A DNA stretch of 64,000 nt, taken from contig JBOEGZ010000002.1 in NCBI GenBank assembly GCA_050633705.1, positions 186,001 to 250,000 on the forward strand, given 5' to 3'. Made by a program: the position numbers and the translations under genes. This DNA is from JAJFHI01 sp050633705 (GTDB lineage Bacteria > Pseudomonadota > Alphaproteobacteria > Rhizobiales > Hyphomicrobiaceae). Position 1 is the first letter of the stretch, and each line of letters begins with the position of its first letter. Of this stretch, positions 27,100 through 36,147 are shown piece by piece. Below the pieces are notes generated by a model, which saw nothing but the letters and a program-made list of their open reading frames with translations, was not told the origin of the DNA and did not search any database.

Positions 27100-27261
27100 C
27101 TACATCGGTCGGTTCGCAACGCTTCCGCCCATATGGATGATTGTTGCGGCATAAAACAACGCTACCAATAAAAACAGTCCCAATCCAATCGCAATAGAGC
27201 GACCGCGTTGCTGGCGCCTTGCTGTTTCCACCGGAACGTCTTTGGTCTTGTCTTCGCTCAC
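27100..27261 (-). CDS. CoxF-like small membrane protein
   Basis: A 53-residue protein between ctaB and ctaG. It begins at GTG (27259-27261) with GGTGAG about 5 nt upstream and ends at TAG (27100-27102). The N-terminus is charged (SEDKTKDVPVETARRQQRGR), followed by one membrane helix (SIAIGLGLFLLVALFYAATI) and a short tail. In Hyphomicrobiales a small coxF-type gene commonly sits at this place between ctaB and ctaG, and it is assumed to help oxidase assembly. The assignment rests on position and shape, not on residues known to be essential. Confidence 0.8.
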   Translation of the reverse strand: MSEDKTKDVPVETARRQQRGRSIAIGLGLFLLVALFYAATIIHMGGSVANRPM

Positions 27262-27279
27262 GCAATCTCACCTTTACAT

Positions 27280-28215
27280 TTAACCAACGAACTGCCCGAC
27301 AACGTGCTCACCAAGCAATACGGCAAACAGCGCGAACAAGTACAAAATTGAGAATTTGAACATCGACTTGGCAACAACATCGGCCTCGCGGCCTTCAGTT
27401 GTGACCTGCACACGACGCGCGTGCCATAAGAACACCGCGCCAAGCACCGTCGAAACGACACCATATGTTAGACCGCCGAACCCGAACAGCGCCGGAGCAA
27501 TACCAACAGGTACAAGAGCCAATGAATAGAGCATGATCTGGCGGCGCGTTTCGGCCTCACCGGCGGCGACCGGCAACATCGGCACACCAACACGCTCATA
27601 ATCGCGGCGACGATAAAGCGCCAGGGCCCAAGTATGAGGCGGGGTCCACATGAAGATAATGAGAAATAGGATGATGCTTTCCAACGACACGGAGCCCGTT
27701 ACACTGGCCCAGCCGATCATTGGAGGGAAAGCGCCAGCGGCACCACCAATGACAATGTTGTAAGGCGTCCGGCGCTTCAGCCACATTGTGTAAAAGAAAA
27801 TATAATAGGCAATCGTTAGCGCCAACAACGCACCTGCGACCCAGTTTACGATAAGCCCAAGGACAAGAACGGACAAACCGGACATGAAGGCGCCAAAAAC
27901 CAAAGCCTGTTCCGGCGTGAGATGACCGCGTGGAATTGGACGTGCAGCCGTACGCGCCATTTGTTTGTCGATGTCAGCGTCGTACCACATGTTGAGTGCG
28001 CCAGAAGCTCCAGCGCCAACTGCAATCGACAACAGTGCGATAAAGGCAAGAACTGGATTTAATGCTCCAGGAGCCGTGATCATCCCGACGAACGCAGTGA
28101 AGACGACCAACGACATCACCCGCGGTTTCATCAAGGCAAAATAATCGCCGACAGAACCAGAATTCGGCTCGGCGCCAATGCCATAATCCAAACTTGTATC
28201 AATGTTGGCCAACAA
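27280..28215 (-). CDS. ctaB: Protoheme IX farnesyltransferase (heme O synthase)
   Basis: A 311-residue UbiA-family prenyltransferase that makes heme O from heme B and farnesyl diphosphate. The two Asp-rich loops are NMWYDADIDKQMARTAARP and the later RRRDYERVGVPM. About eight to nine membrane helices are visible. It starts with TTG (28215, or the next TTG at 28212) behind AGGGGA, with no ATG available. It lies between ctaD and the coxF-like gene, and a hairpin occupies the ctaD-ctaB gap. Confidence 0.95.
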   Translation of the reverse strand: MLANIDTSLDYGIGAEPNSGSVGDYFALMKPRVMSLVVFTAFVGMITAPGALNPVLAFIALLSIAVGAGASGALNMWYDADIDKQMARTAARPIPRGHLTPEQALVFGAFMSGLSVLVLGLIVNWVAGALLALTIAYYIFFYTMWLKRRTPYNIVIGGAAGAFPPMIGWASVTGSVSLESIILFLIIFMWTPPHTWALALYRRRDYERVGVPMLPVAAGEAETRRQIMLYSLALVPVGIAPALFGFGGLTYGVVSTVLGAVFLWHARRVQVTTEGREADVVAKSMFKFSILYLFALFAVLLGEHVVGQFVG

Positions 28216-28339
28216 TACGTCCCCTAACGATACGCGCGATGGAGGGAGCCTCCTTCACTTCTGTCTTGTGAAACAGCGCACCGTACTTGAACTCCAAGCA
28301 CTGTTTCGTGCCGCATCACGCGACTATTTGTAATTAGAA

Positions 28340-28376
28340 GTGTGGGCAGAACCTCTAACTGAGGCTCCACCCACAC
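28340..28376. repeat. Hairpin in the ctaD-ctaB gap
   Basis: GTGTGGG pairs with CCCACAC, and an inner CCTC pairs with GAGG around TAACT. No T-run follows on the minus strand. It could be a processing or stability element that separates ctaD from downstream assembly genes. Confidence 0.45.
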
Positions 28377-28405
28377 CCTTTACGTTTGCAGCGCCTAAGG
28401 TTGCT

Positions 28406-30079
28406 CTAGTGAGCATCCTTGGCTTCAACCTTTGGCAGCGTTTCAAAGGTGTGGAATGGAGGTGGTGAGGATACAGTCCACTCCAACGTGTTCGCGTGCT
28501 CACCCCAAGGATTGTTGCCTGCTTTTTCCTTGCGCATAAAGGCCCATGCCAAACCGATGAAGAAACACACGGTGCCAACGGCTGTAATATAGGCACCCAG
28601 TGAGGACACGTGGTTCCAGAAAGCATAGGCATCTGGATAGTCGACGTAACGACGTGGCATGCCAGCAAGTCCGAGGAAGTGCTGAGGGAAGAACAAGATG
28701 TTCGCGCCGATAAACGTGGTCCAGAAGTGCAGCTTGCCCCAGAATTCTGAGTACATGTAGCCGCTCATTTTTGGGAACCAGTAATACCAACCAGCAAAGA
28801 TCCCAAACACCGCACCAAGTGACAGCACGTAATGGAAGTGTGCCACAACGTAGTATGTGTCATGCAACGCGCGGTCGACACCAGCATTGGCCAACATCAC
28901 ACCGGTCACACCACCAACGGTGAACAGGAAGATGAAGCCTAACGCCCAGATCATTGGCAAACGGAATGAAATTGACCCACCCCACATCGTTGCAATCCAA
29001 GAGAAGATTTTGACGCCGGTCGGCACCGCAATCACCATTGTCGCAAAGACGAAGTATGCCTGCGTGTTGACGTTCATACCGGAGGTGTACATGTGGTGCG
29101 CCCACACAACAAAACCGACAACGCCGATCGCAACCATCGCATAGGCCATCCCAAGATAACCAAACACTGGCTTTTTAGAGAACGTTGAAACAATCTGACT
29201 AATGATGCCAAAGCCTGGCAAAATCAGAATGTAAACTTCCGGGTGACCAAAGAACCAGAACAAGTGCTGGAACAAGATTGGGTCACCGCCACCGGCAGGG
29301 CTAAAGAACGTCGTACCGAAGTTACGGTCCGTTAGCAGCATTGTGATCGCACCGGCAAGAACTGGCAGCGAGAGCAGAAGCAGGAACGCCGTAACAAGAA
29401 CTGACCAAACAAACAACGTCATCTTATGCAGCGTAATTCCTGGTGCCCGCATATTGAAGATCGTCGTAATGAAGTTGATCGCGCCGAGGATCGAAGACGC
29501 ACCAGCAAGGTGCAACGCCAGAATGGCGAAATCCATCGCAGGCCCCGGCTGCCCTGTTGTTGATAGCGGCGCGTAGACTGTCCAGCCACCACCGGTCCCC
29601 ATCATATTGGAAGGACCTTCAACAAACATCGACATCAAAAGAAGAATGAACGCTGCTGGCAACAACCAGAACGAAATGTTGTTCATACGTGGGAAGGCCA
29701 TGTCGACTGCACCGACATGCAGCGGCACAAACCAGTTGCCAAATCCGCCAATCATCGCCGGCATAACCATGAAGAACACCATGATCAAACCATGTGCGGT
29801 GACAAACACATTAAACATATGCCGACCAGCGCCGACGGCCTCGTCTGCTGAATCTCCAACGCCGTACACCATGTGCGCAAGGCCGTGGAAGATTTGAATG
29901 CCCGGCTCGGCGAGTTCCATCCGCATGAAAACGGACAGCAAGCCACCAACGATCCCTGCCATCATGGCAAAGATCAAGTACATCGTGCCGATGTCTTTAT
30001 GGTTCGTCGACGCGAACCAACGTTTGAAAAAACCTGGGGCGTGGTCGTGCCCAGCTGTTGCGTCTGCAGTATTACCCAT
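28406..30079 (-). CDS. ctaD: Cytochrome c oxidase subunit I
   Basis: Catalytic aa3-type subunit with 12 helices and the heme a, heme a3 and CuB centre. With the ATG at 30079 it has 557 residues, a normal length; the longer GTG/ATG options up to 30154 add an unlikely extension. Marks are [14 protein letters not shown] at the N-terminus, [13 protein letters not shown] (CuB His and the cross-linked Tyr), [13 protein letters not shown] (K-pathway region) and [12 protein letters not shown] (heme ligands). [20 protein letters not shown] holds a low-spin heme ligand. AGGG lies upstream of the start. Confidence 0.97.
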   Translation of the reverse strand: MGNTADATAGHDHAPGFFKRWFASTNHKDIGTMYLIFAMMAGIVGGLLSVFMRMELAEPGIQIFHGLAHMVYGVGDSADEAVGAGRHMFNVFVTAHGLIMVFFMVMPAMIGGFGNWFVPLHVGAVDMAFPRMNNISFWLLPAAFILLLMSMFVEGPSNMMGTGGGWTVYAPLSTTGQPGPAMDFAILALHLAGASSILGAINFITTIFNMRAPGITLHKMTLFVWSVLVTAFLLLLSLPVLAGAITMLLTDRNFGTTFFSPAGGGDPILFQHLFWFFGHPEVYILILPGFGIISQIVSTFSKKPVFGYLGMAYAMVAIGVVGFVVWAHHMYTSGMNVNTQAYFVFATMVIAVPTGVKIFSWIATMWGGSISFRLPMIWALGFIFLFTVGGVTGVMLANAGVDRALHDTYYVVAHFHYVLSLGAVFGIFAGWYYWFPKMSGYMYSEFWGKLHFWTTFIGANILFFPQHFLGLAGMPRRYVDYPDAYAFWNHVSSLGAYITAVGTVCFFIGLAWAFMRKEKAGNNPWGEHANTLEWTVSSPPPFHTFETLPKVEAKDAH

Positions 30080-30179
30080 CGTTATTTGCCCTGTCGCTTG
30101 GGTTTGCTTTTTTATTTCTTGATGGCGGCTCCCTGTTGAAGACACCGCCATCACTCAGTGACGCGCTGAAGTGCGTCGT

Positions 30180-31148
30180 TTAGTTCTTCTCAATTTTAGA
30201 AGGTGTTGATGTACCAGCATCAGCTACGGAGCGGATCCCAACCTGACGCAATGCAGCACTTTCAAGCAGTGCTTTTGCAGCATCTTCATCGTCGGCCTTC
30301 ATGGCCTCAATCCACTTATCAAAGGTTGCTTGATCAACGACGCGAACCGCAATCGGCATAAACGCGTGATCTTTACCACAAAGCTCAGAACATTGACCGA
30401 AGTAAACGCCCTCTTGCTCAGCGTTAAACCATGTTGTCGTTACCCGACCTGGAACCGCATCTGTTTTCGAACCGAAAGATGGAATCGTCCAGTTGTGGAT
30501 CACACCATCAGCTGGAGCCGAAACAAGCACGTGGACATTTTTGTTCACTGGAACAACGACTTCATAATCGACCGCTAGATTACGAGGAACCATTGTTTTT
30601 AGCGTTGCCGGGTCATTGACACCTTTGGCTTTCAGTTCTGCGACACGCTCTTTAATTCCTTCATCATCAAGCATATAGCTTTCTACTGTGAAGCCGTCGT
30701 AGTCAGGATATTCGTGCTCCCAATACCACTGGTGACCGATCGCTTTGATCGTTAGATCAGCCTTTGGATAAGAATATTGCAGGTTCAGCAATTTGAATGA
30801 GGGAACTGCGATCACAACCAAAATGGCGATCGGGATGACCGTCCAAGCAACTTCCAGCAAGCTGTTGTGCGTTGTCTTGGTCGGTACTGGATTGGATTTC
30901 TCGTTAAATCGAAACAAGACATAGATCATCAACAACAAAACGAAGATCGCGATAGCGATGATGATGATGTTAACAAAATCGTGGAAACTATTGATATCAC
31001 GAGCAACCGCGGTAACTGGGGTTTGCAATCCCATTTGCCCATCAACGGATTGTCCTGGCTTGGCAAGTGCACCCAGTGCACTCACGAAGGCGAAAGTCGA
31101 AGCGGTTGCAAATGTAGCACTCGCTCGGCTAAGCCATCTTCTCAGCAT
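30180..31148 (-). CDS. ctaC: Cytochrome c oxidase subunit II
   Basis: A 322-residue subunit II with a signal segment, two membrane helices (about 57-80 and 98-117) and a periplasmic CuA cupredoxin domain. The CuA ligands are visible: H218 in IHNW, then C253 and C257 in GQCSELCGKD, H261 and M264. GHQWYWEHEYPD is the aromatic docking region for cytochrome c. A C-terminal tail of about 40 Ala/Ser-rich residues is extra. No cytochrome c domain is fused. AAGGAGCAAGAG precedes the ATG, so translation is probably strong. It opens the oxidase operon. Confidence 0.97.
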   Translation of the reverse strand: MLRRWLSRASATFATASTFAFVSALGALAKPGQSVDGQMGLQTPVTAVARDINSFHDFVNIIIIAIAIFVLLLMIYVLFRFNEKSNPVPTKTTHNSLLEVAWTVIPIAILVVIAVPSFKLLNLQYSYPKADLTIKAIGHQWYWEHEYPDYDGFTVESYMLDDEGIKERVAELKAKGVNDPATLKTMVPRNLAVDYEVVVPVNKNVHVLVSAPADGVIHNWTIPSFGSKTDAVPGRVTTTWFNAEQEGVYFGQCSELCGKDHAFMPIAVRVVDQATFDKWIEAMKADDEDAAKALLESAALRQVGIRSVADAGTSTPSKIEKN

Positions 31149-31593
31149 CTCTTGCTCCTTAAAATTCCCAGACTTTTCAACGAAGAAAAGCCGTCCCCTA
31201 AACTGTCGTTTTGGCGCATTAGTCGCTGAAAAGCACTCGAAACCCGCCCAAACCGTATCAACACATCGGACCTATCACGTTTCGTCGAACGCCAATTAAG
31301 CCCAAAAAAAGATCAATCTACCAACCATGCACATAGCAGGTATTCAACCCGCGCGCTCACGCGCTCGTGAATTTTTTTAAAAATGCACAGATCTGAGGCA
31401 ATTCTCAACAACGGATTTATGCGGCATTTGAGCTTTTGGATCGTTCACGCGGTCTTGGAAGGTGTGGCGACAGCAAATAATCCAATGCGGCAGTCCCAAT
31501 TTGGCCCGATTTTTCTTTGAAATCGACAAAGGCTGCGCTGAGGTGGACCCAAAGTGATTCGCCCTATTTACAGCGTTTCCCCGGAGCACGATC
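31149..31593. other. Intergenic region upstream of ctaC and the IalB-like gene
   Basis: This 445-bp region separates divergent genes and must hold the ctaC promoter. I see a weak hairpin near 31359-31370 (CACG/CGTG) followed by a T-run at 31372-31378, and no convincing ORF or RNA gene. A short ORF on the minus strand near 31.4-31.6 kb has no supporting features. Confidence 0.5.
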
Positions 31594-32193
31594 TTGATCC
31601 AAATGCCGAACGCCTCACCTCTTCAGATCAAAGCGCTCTGGGTGCTGAAAGAATCTTGGATATTTATCTTTGGTCGTCGGCTCGTGACGACCTATGTGCT
31701 GTTGGCCCTCTTTTTTCTGACCACCGTTGCTATTTCTACACCATCATTTGCACAAGCCCCGGGAGGCGGAACCGTCCGCTCGCAACATGGTGATTGGCAA
31801 GTTGTGTGCAAACCGCCACCGCCAGGTGCCTCGAAGGAAGTCTGCGCTTTGGTGCAAAGCGTGACTGCAGAAGATCGAAACAACGTCGGCTTGACTGTCT
31901 ACTTTCAGAAATTTTCCAACGGCACGCGCGTCTTGCGTGTATTCGCTCCGCTCGGCGTTTTACTGCCACCCGGTTTGGGTTTGAAAATTGATGGTACAGA
32001 CGTTGGCAATGCGCCATTTCTGCGTTGTCAGACGTTCGCTTGCTATGCACAGGTCGTTGTTGAAGACAAACTGATCGGCCAATTAAAAACTGGCAAAACG
32101 GCGATTTTCATTATTTTCCAAACAGAAGAGGCCGGAATAGGTATCCCGATTTCTTTGGCCGGTTTTGGGCAAGCATTGGCCAAACTGAACTAA
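31594..32193 (+). CDS. Invasion-associated locus B (IalB) family protein
   Basis: A 199-residue exported protein. A basic N-region and hydrophobic signal (YVLLALFFLTTVAISTPSFAQA) precede a beta-rich domain with HGDWQVVCKPPPPG, KEVCALVQ, LPPGLGLKIDG and PFLRCQTFACYAQV, the IalB signature with its paired cysteines. IalB aids erythrocyte entry in Bartonella; in free-living relatives the role is unknown. A TTG start at 31594 is favoured by GGAG 7 nt upstream; an ATG at 31603 is possible. Confidence 0.85.
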   Translation: MIQMPNASPLQIKALWVLKESWIFIFGRRLVTTYVLLALFFLTTVAISTPSFAQAPGGGTVRSQHGDWQVVCKPPPPGASKEVCALVQSVTAEDRNNVGLTVYFQKFSNGTRVLRVFAPLGVLLPPGLGLKIDGTDVGNAPFLRCQTFACYAQVVVEDKLIGQLKTGKTAIFIIFQTEEAGIGIPISLAGFGQALAKLN

Positions 32194-32456
32194 GCAGCAG
32201 TGCAACCAATCCAATAGCAAACGTATGTGATGCAATGATCTCGTTGCGTTTTTCGTTCACATGTCGACAATGTTTGAGCAAAAGACGATCACGGTAAGGT
32301 CTTGTGCACATAGCAATTCCTACAGTTAACGCCCCTTGGTCGCAGAAACTATATTTTAGGCCTGCAACAATTTGCCTGCTCGTCTTCCCCCTTTCGCCAC
32401 TTTTATTTCGTCAAACTTTGTCTCGCGTGGGGGGCGCTTTTAGGAGTTTGGCATTG

Positions 32457-33743
32457 ATGAAGAATGCTCCCGCAACCGCTGACAGTCGCAACAATAACGT
32501 CACTCAGGTGTTGCAACAGTTTCATCCAGCATTTCGCGACGACATCAAAAACTTCATCATCGAAGTTCCGACCGCCATTGATTTATCGCAAGCATTCCCT
32601 GGACTGTTATTTGCCTTGGCAACAGATTTTGGAACATTGCGACAAAGAAACAAGGCCAGGCGACTTCTTGCAAATGGAGCGCCGCTAAAAGACGTTGCAG
32701 AAGCGCTTTCATTGCCTTGGTGGATGCGCCGTTTGGCGGCCAACGCTTTCGTAAACCGGCTGCATTCATTTCCAGATGATTCTGAATTCCACCGCCGCAT
32801 CGCGACACTCGTGCCAACCGATCCAAACGCAGGTGCAGCTTGGTTGCGGGGCGTTCTTATGGGGCTTGAAAGATGCCATCCAGCATTTGCGCTTTGGGCT
32901 GCAAGTTGGCTTGAGCGGCAACATCGAAGCATCGGACTGCCCGAAAGCGAAGACAAATTCTGGTTGCTCGCCGCTTGGGCGTGGCACGCCTCTTATCCGG
33001 AAACAACCGGGCATCGCATGTTACGTCGCATGTGGACACCGCAAATCAGCCTGCGCCGAGCCCTTGACGAATTGTTGAGCTGGCGCCAACGCATGACCCT
33101 GGCAATAATTTTGGAAGCAGAAGCCAATGATCGCTGGTTGCTGCCAGGCGCGGCGCTCGACTACGAGTTTGTTCCATTAGTCTCGGCAGACGACTTTGTC
33201 ATCGAAAGTGAAAAAATGAGCAACTGCCTGGACCAATATGCCGACAAATTGGTTCGGAATTTTTCCCGAATTTTTGCTGTTCGAAAAATGGGACGCAGTA
33301 TTGCGAACGTTGAGATCGGCCTGGATGATCAGGACGGGCGTATGCCTTCAATTCTTCAACTGAGAGGACCACGCAACCGTCGCACGTCTGCTGAGTTATG
33401 GCGTGCGGTCTATTTATGGCTTGGCTCTCAACCTTTAAAACCGCGCACAACGCGTTCAACACGGCTAGATCCCGAAAAATTTGACACCGCAGCACACACA
33501 ATTTGGGCACCCTATCTCAGAGAAATGAAAAAAATCGGGTGCGAAGACGCGTTTAAAACGTCGCTCAATTCCTGCCGACTTAAAGGTCGCCGTCTTTCGA
33601 AAAGGCCGTCACGTCGACAAAACCAAACAGATGGCGAGCAAGCCCCAAGTCTTGGCACTCATAGATCTCGTCTCAGGCAGAGAAACTCGCACAGCCGACA
33701 GGTGGCGACAGAAGTGCGGCTCGAGGCAAAAGTCTCTGACTAA
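32457..33743 (+). CDS. Protein with PcfJ-like domain
   Basis: A 428-residue protein of unknown role. The region 250-360 resembles PcfJ proteins from conjugative plasmids and phages: ESEKMSNCLDQYADKL, then SRIFAVRKMGRSIANVEIG and ILQLRGPRNRRTS. PcfJ members usually read H-C in place of NC. The N-terminal half is Trp/Leu-rich and helical, with LPWWMRRLAANAF. The C-terminal 60 residues are Arg/Ser/Gln-rich and probably disordered or nucleic-acid-binding. The ATG at 32457 has AGGAG about 10 nt upstream; an in-frame extension to 32304 exists. No plasmid or transfer genes lie nearby, so the presence of the domain in a chromosomal setting is odd. Confidence 0.6.
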   Translation: MKNAPATADSRNNNVTQVLQQFHPAFRDDIKNFIIEVPTAIDLSQAFPGLLFALATDFGTLRQRNKARRLLANGAPLKDVAEALSLPWWMRRLAANAFVNRLHSFPDDSEFHRRIATLVPTDPNAGAAWLRGVLMGLERCHPAFALWAASWLERQHRSIGLPESEDKFWLLAAWAWHASYPETTGHRMLRRMWTPQISLRRALDELLSWRQRMTLAIILEAEANDRWLLPGAALDYEFVPLVSADDFVIESEKMSNCLDQYADKLVRNFSRIFAVRKMGRSIANVEIGLDDQDGRMPSILQLRGPRNRRTSAELWRAVYLWLGSQPLKPRTTRSTRLDPEKFDTAAHTIWAPYLREMKKIGCEDAFKTSLNSCRLKGRRLSKRPSRRQNQTDGEQAPSLGTHRSRLRQRNSHSRQVATEVRLEAKVSD

Positions 33744-34086
33744 TCCGAACTTCTGAACTTTCTCAACGTGCTAATTTTTTTGCCAGTTTTACGGTGCGAA
33801 AACGCGCTTAAATTCGCTGTTGCCGTTTCTAATACTTCGGACGGCAACAATAGAACGCGACGCGACCCTGTCATTGCCATTGCCTTGCTCTATTGCCTGA
33901 CAAGCAATTGGTTAGAAATCGCAAAGAATACAATCATAAATTGAATGTATAATTATTCTATCTATGATTGAAATTTATACACCCCACGTCATTTTAATTG
34001 ACAGATTTAAGTAAAGCCGCGCCTATTATTTGGCTATTACTCAAATTTTATTTTTTGTTGCCGAGTGATGTTGCGGGGCGTTTCAA
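33744..34086. other. AT-rich intergenic region before the BcsS-like gene
   Basis: A 343-bp stretch without a convincing ORF. The middle (about 33920-34060) is clearly AT-richer than its surroundings and holds a spaced inverted repeat, CAATCATA (33931-33938) and TATGATTG (33963-33970). It probably contains the promoter and regulatory sites of the BcsS-like gene. Confidence 0.55.
33931..33970. repeat. Spaced 8-bp inverted repeat in AT-rich DNA
   Basis: CAATCATA and TATGATTG flank 24 bp of AT-rich sequence containing TATAATTATT. This may be a regulator binding site or promoter element about 120 bp upstream of the BcsS-like start. Confidence 0.4.
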
Positions 34087-34938
34087 ATGCATGCGGGTTT
34101 GGCAAAGCCGAGACTCATCGTGCGGGCACAGAAATTTCTCTGTGCAGTGATTGCTACTTGCTTTGCAATCCTCAGCGACCTGCCACCAAGTTCAGCCCAA
34201 GACGAACGCCGCGCACGCAATTACGAATTATGGGTCGGTGTTGATGTCACGGAAGGTTCCTGGTTGTCCTACACTGGCGCCACCTATTCACCGTTCGGAG
34301 ACATCCATGCTGCAGGTTTAAAACTGCGCGCATCTGGCGGCTATGGTGAATACCGGGTGTGGAATCCGTTTCGCGCCGACTTTGAGACCAAGTCGGCACA
34401 GACAAACTACATTGATGGCCTTGTCGGTTACCTTTGGCGCCTGGATCCCCTGATTGCCAAACTATTTGTCGGCTACACAAGCGTTGAACATTCCTTACCC
34501 GATGGCGTTGGTGAATTGATAGCTGCACGTGGCAAACTCGGCGTCGTCAACGGTCAACAAAATGGTCTCAAAATCCAAGCTGAATTTTGGCTCAACATCA
34601 CTGAAAAGTCTTGGGGGTCGCTGGATCTCTCCTGGACAAGTGCGCACAATATTCGCAGTGCCCGCGCCCGCTACGGCTACAAAATAACACCACAAATCTC
34701 ACTTGGAGTTGAAGGCAGTGTTTTTGCTGATGAACAAGTGTTCTGCATCCATGCGTTGGACGGCACCTGTACACGCCTGAACGAGCAACAAGCCCTTCAA
34801 AATGCGCTTACCAACAACACGCGTTTTGGTGCCTTTGCGAGATACAGTTGGGACGGTGGTGAGTTATCTGCCTCTGGTGGTGTCCTTGGCAAAGATCGCC
34901 AGTACTACGGCAAGGCCAACTACCTGTTTCAATTCTGA
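34087..34938 (+). CDS. BcsS-like outer-membrane barrel protein
   Basis: A 283-residue protein with a signal peptide ending near SSAQ (about residue 38) and a beta-rich body with repeated aromatic-Gly patterns, ending in the terminal Phe of NYLFQF typical of outer-membrane barrels. The opening of the mature part, YELWVGVDVTEGSWLSYTGATYSPFGD, followed by RASGGYGEYRVW, matches the cellulose biosynthesis protein BcsS family of Hyphomicrobiales. No cellulose synthase genes are in the window, so its link to cellulose is from family resemblance only. Confidence 0.65.
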   Translation: MHAGLAKPRLIVRAQKFLCAVIATCFAILSDLPPSSAQDERRARNYELWVGVDVTEGSWLSYTGATYSPFGDIHAAGLKLRASGGYGEYRVWNPFRADFETKSAQTNYIDGLVGYLWRLDPLIAKLFVGYTSVEHSLPDGVGELIAARGKLGVVNGQQNGLKIQAEFWLNITEKSWGSLDLSWTSAHNIRSARARYGYKITPQISLGVEGSVFADEQVFCIHALDGTCTRLNEQQALQNALTNNTRFGAFARYSWDGGELSASGGVLGKDRQYYGKANYLFQF

Positions 34939-35217
34939 TAGACCGCGCCAGCAGTTGCGCCTGCACAAAAAATACCTTCTAAAACTCTGCCAAAATTACC
35001 AAGTTCAACTCTGCACCTCATTCCATGTTCAATCAGGTCTTGGCCTGGCGGCTCATGCGCAGGCGCGCTTTTCACCGCACGATCTCTAGAAATACATCCC
35101 CGCTTGAGCCAGCGGCGCGATCAATACGAAAATGCGCAGTTGATCAGTACGCGGCGCGACAAATGGAACCCTAGAAAGCACCCCTAGACTTGCCGCGACT
35201 GCGGAAAATCTTGCCTT

Positions 35218-35240
35218 AAAGCGCCTAATTTAGGCGCTTT
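35218..35240. terminator. Palindromic hairpin, possible bidirectional terminator
   Basis: AAAGCGCCTAA and TTAGGCGCTTT are perfect 11-bp arms around one base; a practical hairpin would have 9 bp and a small loop. The arms end in AAA and TTT but no longer T-run follows. It lies 280 bp after the BcsS-like gene and 40 bp before the TetR operator. Confidence 0.45.
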
Positions 35241-35279
35241 ATCACGTTAATTTTCATTAAAACATCATAATTCACAAAT

Positions 35280-35297
35280 AAAACGAACACTCGTTTT
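35280..35297. promoter_or_regulatory. Operator-like palindrome for the TetR regulator
   Basis: AAAACGA, a 4-bp ACAC spacer and TCGTTTT form a perfect inverted repeat. It is followed two bp later by TTGACA (35300-35305). Palindromes of this kind next to the promoter are typical targets of TetR/AcrR regulators that control their own RND efflux operon. The first gene of that operon starts about 200 bp downstream. Confidence 0.55.
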
Positions 35298-35505
35298 GTT
35301 TGACAGGCGGGCCATTCTAGGCCATGTCTTCACCGGAATTGGTCTCGATTGAGTTTGCAGCCCAAGAACCGCTGTCACCTCACCGCAACCAACGATGGCC
35401 TTAACAAGGTTGTTGTCTCGGCTTGTGGTTGCCTTGGAGTGACTGCCTTGCAGTCAGATTCGATTGGGTTGCCAAAATATCATTTGGATTGGGAGCACAC
35501 TTGCA

Positions 35506-36147
35506 GTGCCAAAGTTGAAACCAGATACACAGCGCGCGCGACGAGAACACATTCTCGATGCAGCAGAGCGCTGTTTTGCCAATTCGGGCTTTCATGCTTG
35601 CAGCATGCAGGAAATTTGTTCCGAAGCTGGTATCTCTCCCGGTGCCTTCTATGTCTACTTCAAATCAAAAGAAGACCTCATTGCCGGCATTGTTGAACGC
35701 GACCGTGCAGCGTTTGGCGAACGCTTTCGCGTTCTTGGTGAAGCTCCCGACTTTATGGCAGCGCTATCGGCGCTCGGCGACCAATGCCTCGTTGACGAAC
35801 CACGTCATCGCCAATTGATGTGTATGGAAATTTGGTTGGAAGCCACACGCAATGAGCGGGTTTCTGAATTGTTTCACTCTGTCGATGATTTCATCGTTGA
35901 CGGTTTCAGGGCGCTGTTTGATCGACTACATGCAGAAAAGCGAATTTCTCCTAAAGTCGATTCACAAACACTCACCGATATTCTCGCTGTAATTGGCGAC
36001 GGCATCTACGCGCGCCGCGTTATCGATCCAAATTTTGACCCACGATCCGTTCTGCCACCCATCATCGACATGCTGACCCAATTAATTCAACCCACCGAGC
36101 CAACACCTAAAGTGGTGCAAGAAACTCAAGAAGGGGCTGAAGCATGA
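35506..36147 (+). CDS. TetR/AcrR-family transcriptional regulator
   Basis: A regulator of about 213 residues. The N-terminal helix-turn-helix is clear: RREHILDAAERCFANSG, then CSMQEICSEAGISPGAFYVYF and KSKEDLI. The rest is the helical ligand-binding domain. The GTG at 35506 has GGGAG about 10 nt upstream; an upstream TTG (35464) is less likely. Its stop overlaps the adaptor start in ATGA, so it is co-translated with the pump it presumably represses. The palindrome at 35280-35297 is the likely target. Its inducer cannot be read from the sequence. Confidence 0.92.
   Translation: MPKLKPDTQRARREHILDAAERCFANSGFHACSMQEICSEAGISPGAFYVYFKSKEDLIAGIVERDRAAFGERFRVLGEAPDFMAALSALGDQCLVDEPRHRQLMCMEIWLEATRNERVSELFHSVDDFIVDGFRALFDRLHAEKRISPKVDSQTLTDILAVIGDGIYARRVIDPNFDPRSVLPPIIDMLTQLIQPTEPTPKVVQETQEGAEA

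Larger units (their letters stand above)
34939..35505. other. Intergenic region upstream of the TetR-RND operon
   Basis: This 567-bp region holds a palindromic hairpin (35218-35240), a perfect operator-like palindrome (35280-35297) and a TTGACA at 35300-35305 that could be a -35 box, although no good -10 lies at 17 bp. GCGGCGCGA occurs twice near 35.1 kb. ORFs here lack any family features. Confidence 0.55.
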
